Below are positions 36,547-50,400 of a stretch of DNA of 64,000 nucleotides, piece by piece. The stretch's first letter is position 1. Each line of letters begins with the position of its first letter. The stretch spans positions 15,725,071 through 15,789,070 of the forward strand of contig CM055618.1 of NCBI GenBank assembly GCA_029379385.1, given 5' to 3'. Made by a program: the position numbers and the translations under genes. The notes beneath the pieces were generated by a model. That model was not told the DNA's origin, did no database searches, and saw only the letters and a program-made list of their open reading frames with translations. The stretch comes from Quillaja saponaria (Eukaryota > Streptophyta > Magnoliopsida > Fabales > Quillajaceae).

Positions 36547-38736
36547 TTACTTGAGAGATAATCTGATGGGCAACCCATTTTGGGGCAGAGGAAAAGGGCC
36601 ATACTGAATCCCATTCTGTGCACCCACTATAGACCACCTGCACCAAAATAGCAAACAGATCCCCATGTCAGCAGCTGGAAAGCTTGAAATTTTCTATTTT
36701 TGGAAACTGGGTTTGCCTTATCCAAATCCTAACTGAAAGGATAAAGTAAAAATGTTCTTGGTAATGAAGTTTACCAACCTGTACTTTGTAGTCAGATGAT
36801 GTAAAAGTACCAAAATCTCCAACTTGGCTAATTCATTCCCAGGGCATGAGTGGGTCCCATTTCCAAATGGCATGAAAGTATTGGGTTTTGGAGCCACCTG
36901 TTATATCATTAATTTAACAACAGAAAGGTGTCAAAAAATTGAACTGCAACATTGATGAATATTGAATAGCAACAAAAATCAGTTGGGAATGAATGAACTT
37001 GTTGAGTCATTACCTCAAATCTTGAAGGATCAAACTTCTCAGGTTCTTCGAAGTTGTCTGAACTGTGGTGAATGTTTCTGAAAAGAGGCATTACTTTCCA
37101 ACCTTTTGGTATAAGATACCCTAAAGAAGAAAAAAGTACCAAACAAAAACTTGTGATTTAAAATTTAACAAACAGAGAAAAAAAAATAGAAATTGAAAAC
37201 TACTAGATTTTGGGTATTGACCTTCATATTCAACATCCTCTACAGCTTCTCTGAAAGTAAAAGGCAAAATTGAGGCAATTCTTAGAGTTTCTTGAATAAC
37301 CCTAGAAGTTATAGGCATGTTCTTGGCATCTGCCCAAGTTAGAACCTTTTCTTCACTACAATTCTCTTTGCTTTTCAATAGGACCTCTTGCTCTTCCTGA
37401 TAAAAACCAAAGCACACACTTTTAAGCTATTGGACCAAAGCAAACTCTGTTTTCACTGTGAAACAGAGTAGTGGAAGAAAGTAGGACCCAGATACTTACT
37501 GTCACTGCTTGAAGGACACTGGGATTTTCACTGAGATGCTTAAGAATCCAAGTAAGGACACTAGCAGTGGTGTCACGGGCAGCAAAGATGACACCAATGA
37601 TGTTATCTGCTATCTGTTCGTCGGTGAGAGCTTCTTTCTCACCCATGAAGGAACCCATCAAGTCGGTGTAATCATGCTTCATCTCCCGCCTAGTTGAAAT
37701 GATTTTGGCCAAGATCTGAGCTAGCTCTTTCCTAGCTTTCATGGCTTTGTTGAAGAGTGTCCCTGGAAGATTAATTGGCATTGAATTGTACCCTTTTTCA
37801 AGAATGTAGTAGCAACGTTTCAGATCCTCCCTGTATAGACTTTCATCTTTTCCAAAAATGGAAAGCAGGGCAACATTGAAGGTAAACTGCAACAAACAAG
37901 AAAACCCACAATTTAATAGTAAAATTAGTTCTAAAATCAATTAGGGAATAAAGAAAATGCTAGAACCCAATGTAAATTAGCTAATTTACTATCTTTTTTT
38001 TGAAATAGCATAGAGAAACGGGAAGCAAAACACGGGAAATTGCCCTGTTTTGTGTTCTGTTTTCCCATTTGGACAGAAGGGGATAGAAAATATAAAGCTC
38101 ACCGTTTTCATTTCTTGGTAGGTGTTAATCAATCTTCCTTCCCAATATTTTAGGGAATCCTTGGCAACTGATTCAATATCAGAAACAATATTTTTGATTG
38201 CTTCGGGCACGAAAGCACGAAGGACAAGCTTTCTGAGCTTAGCATGATAGTCTCCTTGGTGAAAGAAAATTGCTTGTTTTCCCAACATTCTCTCTTTGCT
38301 TGCTGGAAATGTTGGCTTGAAAAGATGAGCTCTAGTAACAAGCACAAGTTTTGCTGCTTCAGGACTTGAAATCATCACACAAGGACAACCCAGTATGTGG
38401 GTCTTGAAGATAGAGCCATACCTATCAAATTGAAAAATCCAAATTCATATAGGAGTACAATATATTTTAATTACATGAATTAGCATTAGCGCACACACAC
38501 ACACACATATATATATATAGAAGAAGTGGTATGAACCTTTTAACTTTTGAGGCAAAGAAAACATTTGGGTTTTGAGAATAGAGTTGAAATGTTTCTCCTA
38601 TGTAAGGCCAACCCAGTGAACCAGGTGGGAGAGGCAATTGAGAGTGTTTGAAATTTAGGAACTTGATGAATAAGTTGAGGAGAAAGATGATGAAGAAAAT
38701 AGAAGCAAAGAAACAAAAGATGGAGCTGAATTCCAT
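36547..38736 (-). CDS. CYP707A: Abscisic acid 8'-hydroxylase, cytochrome P450 CYP707A
   Basis: Seven exons join in frame: 38736-38537, 38421-38103, 37886-37500, 37396-37222, 37120-37014, 36897-36779 and 36637-36547, giving 465 residues, the usual CYP707A length. An N-terminal membrane anchor (residues 5-24) is followed by the proline hinge [16 protein letters not shown]. The I-helix AARDTT is at 275-280, ExxR (ETLR) at 338-341, FDPSRFEV near 390, and the heme loop [13 protein letters not shown] has the heme-ligand cysteine at 414. CYP707A enzymes sit on the ER and hydroxylate ABA at C-8', leading to phaseic acid; this is the main step of ABA breakdown in seeds and under rehydration. Synteny favours the CYP707A1/A3 group, but the paralogue was not tested. 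An upstream in-frame extension to 38961 was rejected because the family starts at MEFSS. Confidence 0.96.
38490..38519. repeat. Compound (CA)n(TA)n microsatellite in CYP707A intron 1
   Basis: About seven CA units run into about six TA units inside the 115-nt first intron, beginning roughly 17 nt from its donor. It makes up about a quarter of the intron and will probably vary in length between individuals. Confidence 0.85.
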
Positions 38737-38830
38737 GTCTAAATTTTGTGAATGGTTTTGGGATATTGTTCGGTTGAAGAAAGGTGAAGTTGTTCTTGTT
38801 GTGTGAGCAAACAAGTATTGAGTATGTGGG

Positions 38831-38838
38831 TATTTATA
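38831..38838 (-). promoter_or_regulatory. TATA box of CYP707A
   Basis: The plus-strand word tatttata reads TATAAATA in the sense of the gene, in the context CTATAAATACCC, 95 nt upstream of the start codon. This implies a 5'UTR of roughly 60 nt. Confidence 0.7.
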
Positions 38839-39047
38839 GGCTTTTTCTTGTAAGTCATAAATGAGACTGAGAAAGCGATGCCTTAGGAAGAGAGGGGGGG
38901 AGAAAGAAGAAAAAAAAAAATAATAGGGGAGGTTTTCTATTACAGCTCGCATCCTACGCACGGAATCTCCCTCCAGCTCAGTTCATTTATGTTTTTGTTC
39001 TTACTAAGTCTATGGGCATGGGAGAAAGATTTGAGAGAGAGAGCGAG

Positions 39048-39059
39048 GGCACGTGTCAC
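39048..39059 (-). promoter_or_regulatory. ABRE / G-box upstream of CYP707A
   Basis: The sequence ggcacgtgtcac contains CACGTG and ACGTGTC, a strong ABA-responsive element core, about 315 nt upstream of the CYP707A start and 210 nt upstream of its TATA box. CYP707A genes are known to be induced by ABA as feedback. A GA-rich tract (about 39031-39047) lies beside it. Confidence 0.6.
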
Positions 39060-39060
39060 A

Positions 39061-42000
39061 AGGGATGAACGTTAGATTAATCAAAATTTAAGAAAACATC
39101 TCATCGCTAAAAAAAAATATTTAAAACAATAGATTTATGAAATTGGTAACATGAGACTCTCACATTTATTAGGTAAATTCAACTTCACTAATAAATAAAT
39201 TAATAAGATTCATCATTTTCTTATTAAAAATGAGTTGACCTAGTAATTAACAGAGTTTACATGAATATTTTCTAGATTTATATCGCTTTGAAGATCATGC
39301 CAAAACGAAAAGATGAATCAAAGTGGAATAAACATTGCTTATGCAACATAAAATGAGAGGTTTGTTTTGCCGGAGATACGGGGGAGAGTTTATCCTCTTA
39401 TACTTCACGATATTGAAGTTTAAATCTTGAATTTTTAATATTTTTTTAAGTTTTAATTAATTGTCAAATGCTAATGAGCTAAAGTTATTTTTACAGAAAA
39501 ATTAGTGAACAATTTAAGTTTATAGTATTGATCATTGATTCATTGTCATCTAATCATACCCAACTTAGTGCCAAACCCTACACCCACCAAAAAAGAGTCG
39601 GGTTGATACCAAAAGGCAATCCGAGAGACTAACTCAAATGTTGTATGATCTCGACTAAACCATCTTCTAAATTGAATTATTAATTTTTTTTATCATAATC
39701 TAAAACAAATTGTTCATTTTAGATAATTTTTTTTTTGAACTAAATAATTAGATGGTTTGTTAGAGATCAATTTTTGTTGTTGAGGTGCAATTTTGGGACT
39801 TTAAGCTTTTATACTAGGTAATTAGTAGATATTAGTTGAGATTTTTCTATTAAATGAATTAGGCAGCCTCCTATCCAATTTAGAAGAATTGCTATTTATT
39901 GACTATAAAAAGAGTTTCTAGAGGAGTGACCCAGAAAATATGTGAAAATAATATTATTTCAAAAAAAATTTAGTTTTTTGAATATTACATTTTTTTTCCC
40001 TTATCCTAACCTAACTCAATTCATATTTTCAAAATTATTATCCATTCGGGTTTGTGTCTTTTTCAATAGCTAATTCATTAATTTCATTTTTTTGTAGATG
40101 TGCCAATTTTTTTTTTGTTATTTTCATTTTCAATCAATCAAATCCTTTTTACATTAATTCCCTAACCCTAACCCAAAATGAGAATTTTTAATTATCCATT
40201 GCAAATTTGGCTTTGATTTTTCAAATATTTAGGAATGATTTTGATATTCATATGAATTATGAAGGGCCTCTACTTAAATTATTTGAAAAAAAAATTGAAC
40301 CTTCTAATTCAATTAATAATTATTGACGTACTACCCATCTAAAATTTGCTCACTTAGTATTTGTGAATGAAATAATTAGTTAATTAATTAAATTAGTCAT
40401 GAATTGGATCTTATAATTTTTTTATCATTTGACTTTTATAATTTTAATCACAAACATTATATCCAATTTTTAATGGTTTTACATCACATATATTTTATAT
40501 ATATAATATAAATATAAACGGCAAAACTCAACGCTTATCCCCAATTCCATGCTTAATTTTATAAGATTTTTTGTAAAACTGGCATGCATACAAATCAAAT
40601 ATATATATATATGTTGCTGTATTTTTTTTTAATACTTTCTTTTCGATGACATGTCGAGTAAGTCATATTTTATTTTTATGAATGAAATAATAATATTAAT
40701 TTGTAAAAAAATTAAGTATATATATATATATATCTTTTACACGTATAATCTTAGAAATTGTACATAAAATTAAAACAGTGATGATTGTTGCATGCATTGT
40801 ACCAAACATACACTGTCATCCATTTCACATTTGCTACCAGTTGCTACATCTTTGGTAAATAATCATTTCGGAATAATTACATACACTAGGCGTGACTTGT
40901 CACGACACAACATAAATATAACAATTCACTAATTTATTTTTAATTAGCTTATTGATTAAATAATATAAAAACAAACAAAAATCACAAGACTCCAAATGAT
41001 TAATTTAAATTATCATTCTGAGTTCACAAAAATATAAAATATTCTGATATTATTTTGTCATGATTCAAGAAAATAATTTAACCATAACTTTGATTCCAAA
41101 AACAGAATCACAAATGATATTTCTTAAAATTACTTATACAGTATAAATAAATTAATCAATTCAATATATATCGGATTTGAAACTTAACACAAATCTTAAC
41201 CATGATCAAAAGAGAAAAACAAAACAAGCCTTGATCTCATGCATGTACAATTTTGAACATGAGACATGCCAATTGAAGTTAAGTTTCAAATCTTAACCAT
41301 GAGAGAGAGGGACAGAGAGAGATAGAGAGGTAGAGAGCAAAACAAAACAAGATTCTTGTTTTGCATGCATATACCAATTAATTACAGAGATATCAATCAA
41401 AAGGTGGCAGCAACATTAATTTTTAATTATTTTCTAATTTTCCATGCCTACGTACTTATAAGTGGCACGTGTTGGAATAGCATACATTAAGACAACTAAT
41501 TTACTTCTTGGATTGGAATTCATACGTATGTACATACGTATACAAAAATAAAATTTCATTAAACATATTGGTTTTGTAGAGGGTTTGGATTTGTCAACTA
41601 TCAAATCTAATTAGACCTCAGTGTTACCGAAAATCTTATTAATAACTCTTGAGTTTTTAAATTAAGACTCATTAATTACAAAATAATAATCAAATTATTT
41701 AAAAAACTGAAAGACTCAAATAAAATCTCTTAGTATCCTAAAAAATTAGTCAACTAATTCTTATTTCAACTTGTAAAAATTTTAATAAATTTATTAAATT
41801 TTTAAAAAGTCAAAAATTAAATCTCGATTTTGTCGTATACATTTCAAATCTCTATACAACAAGCCAGTATTTGACTTTCTTAAGTTGGCAATTGGAATTG
41901 GTTACCATTGATTAATTTGATGTTTGCAGCAGGTCATCCAGATTGTGATACATATATATATATTTTTTTAACTCAATATTCCAAACAATTTTTTAAAGTT

Positions 42001-44046
42001 AGTGATCAATGATAAAAATTTGTATATATATATATATATATATATATCCAATTTTTTTTAAAAATTGTATATTTCATTGAGAGTTTATTGTAAGTATTAA
42101 ACTTACAGTTGTCTTTCCTGATATATGGGAAGTTGTCCAAATATTAAGGATGATATAAGTTTTAAGGTCTTATTTAATTAATTAACAGGCCCAAAAGTTA
42201 AAAAGTTTTGGTTTTTTAATATAGAAAAGAACACTTTATAATTTTATTTTATTTTTTAAAGGTCAAAAGGCATTTACATTATACAAGTTAAGTTTGTATC
42301 TTTGATTTTTAAAGAAATATTTAAAATATAGACATTTTTGATCTATTATTCTCAATGTTACATTTGTGAAAATGAATATCTTGTATTATACATACTATTA
42401 TATATAAATGTTGTCAGTACGTAACATATATATACTTAGATCTAAAACACCATTCAGAACCGAGAGGATATAACTCCTTCTAAAAGAGAAAATAAACTTT
42501 AATATCTACATATTTATTAGATAATTTAACTAAATAAAAATAAAAAAATAAAAAATTCTTCTCCAAACAATAAAGTTCTTTTTTTTTTTTTAGTTTGTCA
42601 CCCATGCATTAATGAATAAAATAAAATTCTTTCCATCCCATAGATATTTATTTCTCAAATCATACAAAGCATATATACAATTGTTGACCTAGCAAGCAAT
42701 GATCAGTACAACAACCGTAAGACACCTGTACGAACCAGAATGGGCCAAATTAACCTACTAATTGCTTATAATTAATTTTCTCTAATTTTAAAATAGTGCA
42801 AAATAATTGACCAAAGCCAAAAGTAAAAGCTACAGCTAGCTTGGATTGTAAACGAGTGCATGAACGTAGAGATATATAATATTTGGGGTAGCTTCAAATT
42901 GATAATTGAGAATTGATAATAAATGGGGGACAGATTAATCAGAATTGTGTACGTAAGTTTCCTTAGTACCTCTTTTTGGTTTAAAAGCATTATGGGGTTA
43001 TTATTAGTTAAGCACACATCATTGACTTAATCATTTATGAGAATTTTAATTCACACGGTATCTCCTAAAGAGATTTAAACCTATGAAGTCAATAATAAAG
43101 ACACCTTCTTGATTATTAGGTCAACTAGAGAACAAATGGTCCATTTAAATTCAATAAAAACATGTAAAATTAATTCAGATCTTAAAATTTAGTTTTTCTT
43201 AATTTCACTTAAAAGCAAAATTCAAAAATTTTCATTTTAAAACAAAATTGCATCGCCCCGATCCAACCAATACTGATATGCGAGGCATGCTAGATATATC
43301 TGATATGACATAACATATACATATATTTACGAATTAAATTATTTTAAAAAATATGATATTTATTATATTACAATATTACTAAAAAAATATATAGATCATT
43401 GCAATTAAGCCATCAAAAATCATGATATGATATTATCAAATAAATTCCTTATTTTTTCTATTTGTCTGAATAAAAATATATATCTAAATAAATCATGATA
43501 TTAAAAATTATAATTACCTAAATAAATCTTAATTTAAAGAATTAGATTCCTAAATAACTTTAAAGAATGAAATTCTTTAATTTTTGAGAAAAATTAAATT
43601 GCTTAATTATTTGTTTTTTATTTCTTTATATAAACTTGTACAAACTATTTAAGGAAATTCTTATGTAAAATTTCCTAGATTAGTAACTAAGAAAATTCCT
43701 TAATCAATTCTCTTAATTTATTTTTCTTTATTTAGTCAACTCCCTTGATATTGTTTTAAATTATTATTATTTTATTATGTATTATTTATTTTCTTATATA
43801 AGATTGTATAAAAATAAATAATTCTTATAAATGTCAAAAAAAGAAAAGAAAAGAGGGGCTGAATCGGACTAGCCCGACTTGACTCGAACATATGAATCTA
43901 CATATCATGACCCAATCCTCAATCCTGCATGAGATAGAAATATACTAGACCGGATTAATCCAATGGTATTGAATCTAGTTTAATATTCAATTTGAATCCA
44001 ATGTCATCCTTAAATATAACTTTTATTATATATATATATACCCACT
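39061..44046. other. Gene-poor AT-rich region, part 1
   Basis: No gene is supported. The region is strongly AT-rich with (TA)n tracts near 40598-40612, 40715-40733 and 42025-42047, long A/T runs, and a short telomere-like stretch (cctaaccctaaccc) at 40160-40173. A GA-rich patch lies near 41300-41335. ORF 42772-43017 (-) has no recognisable motif. Sequence at 43850-43990 is GC-richer than its surroundings and may be an old transposon fragment. Confidence 0.55.
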
Positions 44047-44050
44047 AAGG

Positions 44051-44509
44051 TTGAGTTAGATAATGTTGTGACTTTAAAAAATTGTTGTAACTTTTATGCT
44101 ATAGAAAAGTAGCTGTTAAAAATACTTATCAATCATGTTTGATAAATTTATAAAAATTGATATGAGTAGTATAAATAACTAATAAGTTGTTTCATAAAAC
44201 CAATAATAAGCTGCTGTAAATGTATAAAATGATAAAAATAAATATTATTATTTAAGATTATATTTGGAGAGAAAAATTAGATGATTTATAAATTAATTAA
44301 GGATATATTGGGATGTTTCAAAATTAATAAGGTGATTTTTGTACTTTTAATTCTGAAAAACTACATATAGTTTTTAAGAACATCATTTAGGATCCTTACT
44401 TTTTGAAAGCAGTAGATGAATCGGTCTTAAAAAATTTAAGCAAATAATTTTTAGGTATTGTGACTTTTTAAAAACAACAATATTTTTTTAAAGAATATTA
44501 CCAAACTCA
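44051..44509. mobile_element. Candidate MITE (hAT-like), about 460 bp
   Basis: The left end (ttgagttagataatgttgtg) is an imperfect inverted copy of the right end, which finishes taccaaactca. Pairing extends about 40 bp inward with mismatches: the left has gactttaaaaaattgttgt, and the right, reversed, has a similar T/A-tract and tattgttgt. The interior is AT-rich and non-coding. A possible weak flanking duplication (actaagg / tctaaat) is too degenerate to rely on. Family assignment is tentative. Confidence 0.42.
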
Positions 44510-44522
44510 GTCTAAATGAAAT

Positions 44523-45461
44523 CTTATATTCAATTTTAGTGACTTTTTTAAACAAAATTGAGTTAAAAGTTTTCAACTACAAGACGTGGTTGTTGGCAGC
44601 AAAACACAAAGAAATATGTGTTTTCTTTAGAAAAAATGAGACATTAAAATTAGCTAGAATACTAAATATCTGATGTGATTTTGAAGAAATTTAAAATACC
44701 AAAAATTAGATGCATCTTTATATTGTGTTTATAATCACAAAAGTCTACCAAAATGTGGTTGATCGCAATAAAATTGTGAAATTTTTGGATTGAAAATCTT
44801 AAATTTTCTTGTTTGAAAAAATATAAAATATATAAAAACCAATAACTTAGATTGAATTATTAACACGTGTCATTAAATATATATTTATTATAATATTCAC
44901 AATCAATTGCTGGTTTTAGAGAGATGGCTTAAGCAACCATGACTTTGTCACTTTGATCAGCATGGAGACCAATGAGTTGACTCTTGTAATAGTATTAAAT
45001 TGGGGTTGAATATATGATTTAACCCGATCCACTATCATCTCTTATATTTAATTTTAGTGATTTTTTCAAATAAAATTGAGTTAAAAAATTTCAACTGCAA
45101 GACGTGGCAATTGGAAGAAAACACAAAGAAAAATGTGTTTTCATTAGAAAAAAATATATGATTAAAAGCTAGAACACTAAATATCTCATGTGATTTTGAA
45201 GAAATTTAAAACATCTTTATATTGTGTTCATGATCACAATAGTCTACCAAAATGTGGTTGATTGTAATAAAATTGTGAAATTTTTTGATTGAAAATCTTA
45301 ACCTTTGTTGTTTGACAAAATAAAAAATTATTTGATTGAATTACTAACACGTGTCATTATTTTTATTTTTTTTAATAATATTCAGAATCAACCGCTGGTT
45401 TTAGAGAGATGACGTATGCAACAATGACTTTGATCAGCATGAAGATAAATAGGTTGACTGT
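44523..45461. repeat. Direct tandem duplication, period about 518 bp
   Basis: Copy A runs about 44523-44985 and copy B about 45041-45461. Shared landmarks in order: cttatatt..attttagtga, gagttaaaa, acaagacgtgg / gcaagacgtgg, acacaaagaaa, tatgtgttttc / aatgtgttttc, gtgattttgaagaaattta, ctaccaaaatgtggttgat, taacacgtgtcatt, ggttttagagagatg and tttgatcagcat. Each copy keeps an identical aacacgtgtcatt (CACGTG G-box). Copies differ by small indels. No ORF is conserved between them. Confidence 0.88.
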
Positions 45462-47392
45462 TTCAATGGTCAAAATGTCCAAATGCAATTGCTGAAAATG
45501 TTGATCTTACGATTGAAAATTATTTCAGTTTGAGTGATTTTTCTTTCTTACGAATTATAACAAAATCTCAGCTTCCTTTACATTCATTTATCATTAGTAT
45601 CGATTTTATCTTATTATTTTAGATAAATGAATGAGTTTAAATTATTTACACGCTTATATAATATTAGTTTATTAATAATTGGGCATCGTTAACACCTTAC
45701 ATGAATCTGTATATTTAATAAGAATAATATGTGATAGTGGCTCATTTGTACATGATAATGACATAGAAGATTAATGATATCTAATGTAACTTAATCACAT
45801 ATATTAATTGTTCATTTATAAAATATCTACTTTGATGAATGTATTATTTTATATACCCCATTATAAACTTTTTAAAGTTGTTAATTAATTAATATTAAAA
45901 GATTTTATAGAGAACCAGTGCCAAAACTATACAAAAATTGAATTAAGGAAGTGAATTTTTGGTCATTTCAATTAATATATATGGCTTCTTCTCCATTTCA
46001 TAAATTCTTACTTGATTCCAGCTATATATCATTATTTTGTATGTAAGATAGAGAAATGAAGATAGATACCCCACTAGTAATAAAGTGTGACATTTTTTTT
46101 TATCTGGTTAGAAGGCTTGTGCTGGAGTTATGAGCTCTATAATAATATGTAACTCTTTTTTTTCCTTTTTTTTTTTTCGGATGAATGCAATATTCAATTT
46201 CGTATATTTAATATATTTATTCTCAATTTACTTAAAATATTTTTACTATCGGTAAGAATATACATATTTATAGTAATTACAAAAACTTGTTAGATTTTGT
46301 TGAAAAAGACATTAAAAATTATAAATATGTACCTTATTTCTTTATCTGATTTTAGCTTAATTAGTCAATTACATATTTTTATTTTGATAAACAACTGTGC
46401 ATAAAAGATACACATATTCTGATGAGAAATCTATTTTTTTTTTTTTTTACACAAGTCACTTGGCGATTTTTTGTTTGCACTAGACATATGTTGATGTCAG
46501 AGATTGTTAGTCACTTCTTTACTCCTTAAATTTTATTGAATCAATTTGAAAAGAAATTTACGGTATGATTTGAAATAACCTGGTTGTAAAATTTTAAGTA
46601 TTCACGATGGATTGTAATTTTTAAATTAACATAAAAGTTAGTGTATATTATAAGTACCAAAAATATAATTTAAATTTCAAAAAATACAAACAAAGAAAAT
46701 GTATTTATTTTATTGATTTTATAAGTTTAAATTTTTAGGGAGATCGAAAAAGAAAAAATTCTCAATCCCAAGACGTTAATGACTGGTTTAATTAATTGAG
46801 ATATACATAATTGATTCAAATACCACTCAATTAACTTCACCGCTGGAAATAAATAAATAAACACAAAGCAAGATGAACCAAGTTTGAGTAGGAATTCACT
46901 AATTGATAAAGCATGTTTATAATTGATGTGATCCTCTCTCTATTAATTAGGTCTCCATCTCCCATAAATGCATGTCTAATATCAGTCTGTGGGTATACTA
47001 TTATTATAGTATTTTATACATATTCTTAGGCCATGGGCCAAAACAAAACAAGTTAGCAATATTCCCATTTAATTGCAATTTGTATGTAAGTGGCTTGGAA
47101 ATAACCAGATAAGTTCCACTTAATTTCTTTTAGGCCAATTTTGGTATTTACTTGTTTGTTTCCTTTTTCATAACCTAGATGAAAGGTGAATTTGAGGGTT
47201 GTGTAAAGGAGTTAGTAAATAAAATTGAAAACTCATGACAATATAATTATCTCATGAATCGAAACAGGATGAGTTGAAAATATTATGGATTAATATTTTT
47301 ATCAATTGAATTATTAAAGAGTTAATATTATAAATATTCATAAATCAATATGACACTAATTCCAAGATGTTATTAAATACAATTATGTGAGA

Positions 47393-47428
<36 letters not shown>

Positions 47429-50400
47429 AACTAAAAAGTTAATAAATTGATCTCTACATTTCAAAAAATTAAAAATTAGAAAGTGAAAATTCTACTAAAT
47501 ATGATCAAACTAAAATACTCATAATACACTTAAAGAATGTGTAGATATTGGTGAAAAATTAAAAAAAAACTCACAAAACCACTTTGTGTACAAGTCATTC
47601 TCTGATTTACACTTCACAGATAAGGTGGGGCTTGCTTAGCCGGCATTTGTTCAATGTACTCGTATTTTTCTAACCCATTGTACAAGACAAAGTAATTGTT
47701 AATAAAAATCATATATTCTCTTGTGGTGTATCAACCATGTTTAATATATAAATAAAATATTTTTAGTTTGACTAATTAAATTTTTTAATGGTTGTGTAAA
47801 ACCATGCAACTGTGGACACGTGCTTCCATTTGATTTGAATTACACATGCACAAGTACATAATTTTGTATATACATAGAGCAACAATTTTATATATTATCA
47901 CATGGAATAATTATATACGAATTGTAATAATAATTTTTTTTTTATTAAAGGAATTGTAATATTCGGTGTAACATCAATTCAATGTTTAATGTATACGTAT
48001 GAATTTGTTAATACTAATTATGAGATTAATTATTAGTCAAAGCCAGTTGCACACTTGCACTTTAGTGGACAGTCTCTAGCTACTAACAGCAATTAATTAA
48101 ATGCTAAGCTAGTATTTGGCCAGGCCAATTAAGCCCTAATTTCTGGGATTAACCATTCTATGCTAGAATTTAATTAAAATTTAACAGGTATTTTAAGAAC
48201 ATTTATTAAGGTATAATAAATTTAGTTTTTAAAAATTAAAATTTTATAAAAATAGTAATTTATATATTAGGATACTCGTTAGAAATTTTTTTATATAATG
48301 ATAAAGTTATAACTATTAAATATATGCACGGAACAAATTATTTAGCTTTTTATGAATTTCTTTTTATGTAGGGTGAGTCTTGTATAAAATTTACTTACTC
48401 CTTATAAAAATAAGTTCATCATTGAAATTATTTTGTTTTCGTTAACTTCTTTTTGTGAGGATAACTTAATCTCATACTTATTTATTTTTAATGGTGACAA
48501 TAAGTCAAATTAGCTTGTGTACTCATTAAGTACTCAGATCGAGCTCGGTTTATTTAGAAAATGAGTCGATCTTGAGTTTTATTTTGATCTATTTCAGTAA
48601 AACCAGTCAATCTCAATTATTTTCTAAACTCGGTTCATTTAATATTATTTTATTATTTAAAGATAAATTTATAAAAAATATACTTATATGAAAAAAAAAA
48701 AAAAAAACAGAATCCGTAGTTTGATTTGATAATAAGTCACACAAATAACTAGCTTAGGTTTGCAAGCTCTTGAATCTTGATAACACGACCCAAACTCAAA
48801 CCTTGATAAAACTTGACGAGCTGAACCAGTTTTTATCAAAACTCAGCTGAATGCCACCAAAAAAGCTTGCTCATGCACACAAGTCCTGAATATTAAACTC
48901 TTCTTAACAGTAAGGCTTTGTTTAGGAATTATTAATCTTGATAATTAGTTGGTGAAGTGGAGTTGGTGGTTGACTCTTAATTATAGAATCAACTTAATTA
49001 TATATGGATGGGTTGAGGTTTAATTATACTAGGCTAGAGTTTCAACTAAAACCACTTGCTGAGCAAACAAACAGAAAATTTTGTAAGCAAAAAACTCATA
49101 TTAGCTTGCATATTACATTTATGTTACCATTATAATGACAATTGGAGGGTTCTTAGGATATTGGGAATATTAATTAAACATATAAACTATTATTAATGTT
49201 AGAATTTTGGTAATGTGGCCCAAAGATTTAAATGCATTTTCTTTTGTATCATAGTGTGGCTACCAGCTAGATAGTATGCATCTAAAATTAATGTATACGA
49301 GTATGTTTTATAGATTATAATAAGAATAATGGAAAAGGTTTTCTTTTTTGTTCCATTTTGTTTTAAAAAACTATTAATTATTTAAAATAATTTATTAATA
49401 ACATAACTCTAAATTAACTATTATCATTCACATATATTAAAAAAAAAAATTATATTATTTTATTTTTTTGATTATAAATGAAGTAAAGTTTGCTCCACTT
49501 GCATTTATATTTTATTGTAATGTAATGACTCGTACTACTTAATTATTGATCAACATTCATGTTTGCAGACGAAAACAAAAAAAACATAATTACTTAATTC
49601 TAGTATACTTTTCTGACTCTGTATTTGGGAACAACCTAGCTTTGACTTACTAGTCTGCAGGTATGCATGCTTAAGTATAAAATTAAGTAGCTTTTTAACT
49701 AAAATATTTTATTTGTATCTTCTGTATATAAACAAATCTATCCCATGAATGTGATGACAAGATGCTAAAACTGATGATGTATGGTTATGGATGCCAGCTC
49801 AACGAAAAGAAAAAAGTAATAGTATTTTTTTTCTGCTAAAAAAAAAAATTATGTAAAAGGATATATGGTTTTGGATTTTGCTAGGATACCCACAGGAAAC
49901 AAGACTTTGAATTGTTACTGAAATTATTAATTTAATGACATTATTAAATAATAAATGTGTAAATTTATTTTAGATTTTAGTCCATCCATCTTTTCATTTA
50001 CCTGCCACATGAATTTTTCTCTTTTAACTTCTAGTTAACATATGGCCCATATCAACTAATTCAACTTTCTAATTTAATCAAAATTCAAATTGAAAATAAA
50101 AAATTTATTCATCATGACCAAGATTTAAAAATTGTTAGTCAAAACATGATAAACGTTTCCGTTTTTACACTACCAAAAATAAAATTCATTTACAGAAATA
50201 CAACTACTTTTTTCACAAAAAACGAGAGCATTTCTACACGAAACAAGATTGTTTTCATACGAAATAGGTTGACACAAATAGGGTATTTTTAGAATTTAAA
50301 AATCTAAAATTTTGGCTCTAGTTCTCTTCATATTTTAAAATTTTAATTTATTTTGTTTTTAATTTTATTTGATGTATATTCAGATGATATAATTTAGAAA

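Noticed and set aside
38737..38961. Longer N-terminus for CYP707A (in-frame ATG at 38961)
   Set aside because: The extension crosses the likely TATA box at 38831-38838 and lacks P450 features; the family starts at the membrane anchor MEFSS.
42772..43017. 81-codon minus-strand ORF
   Set aside because: It lies in a gene desert with skewed AT-rich composition and no recognisable domain.
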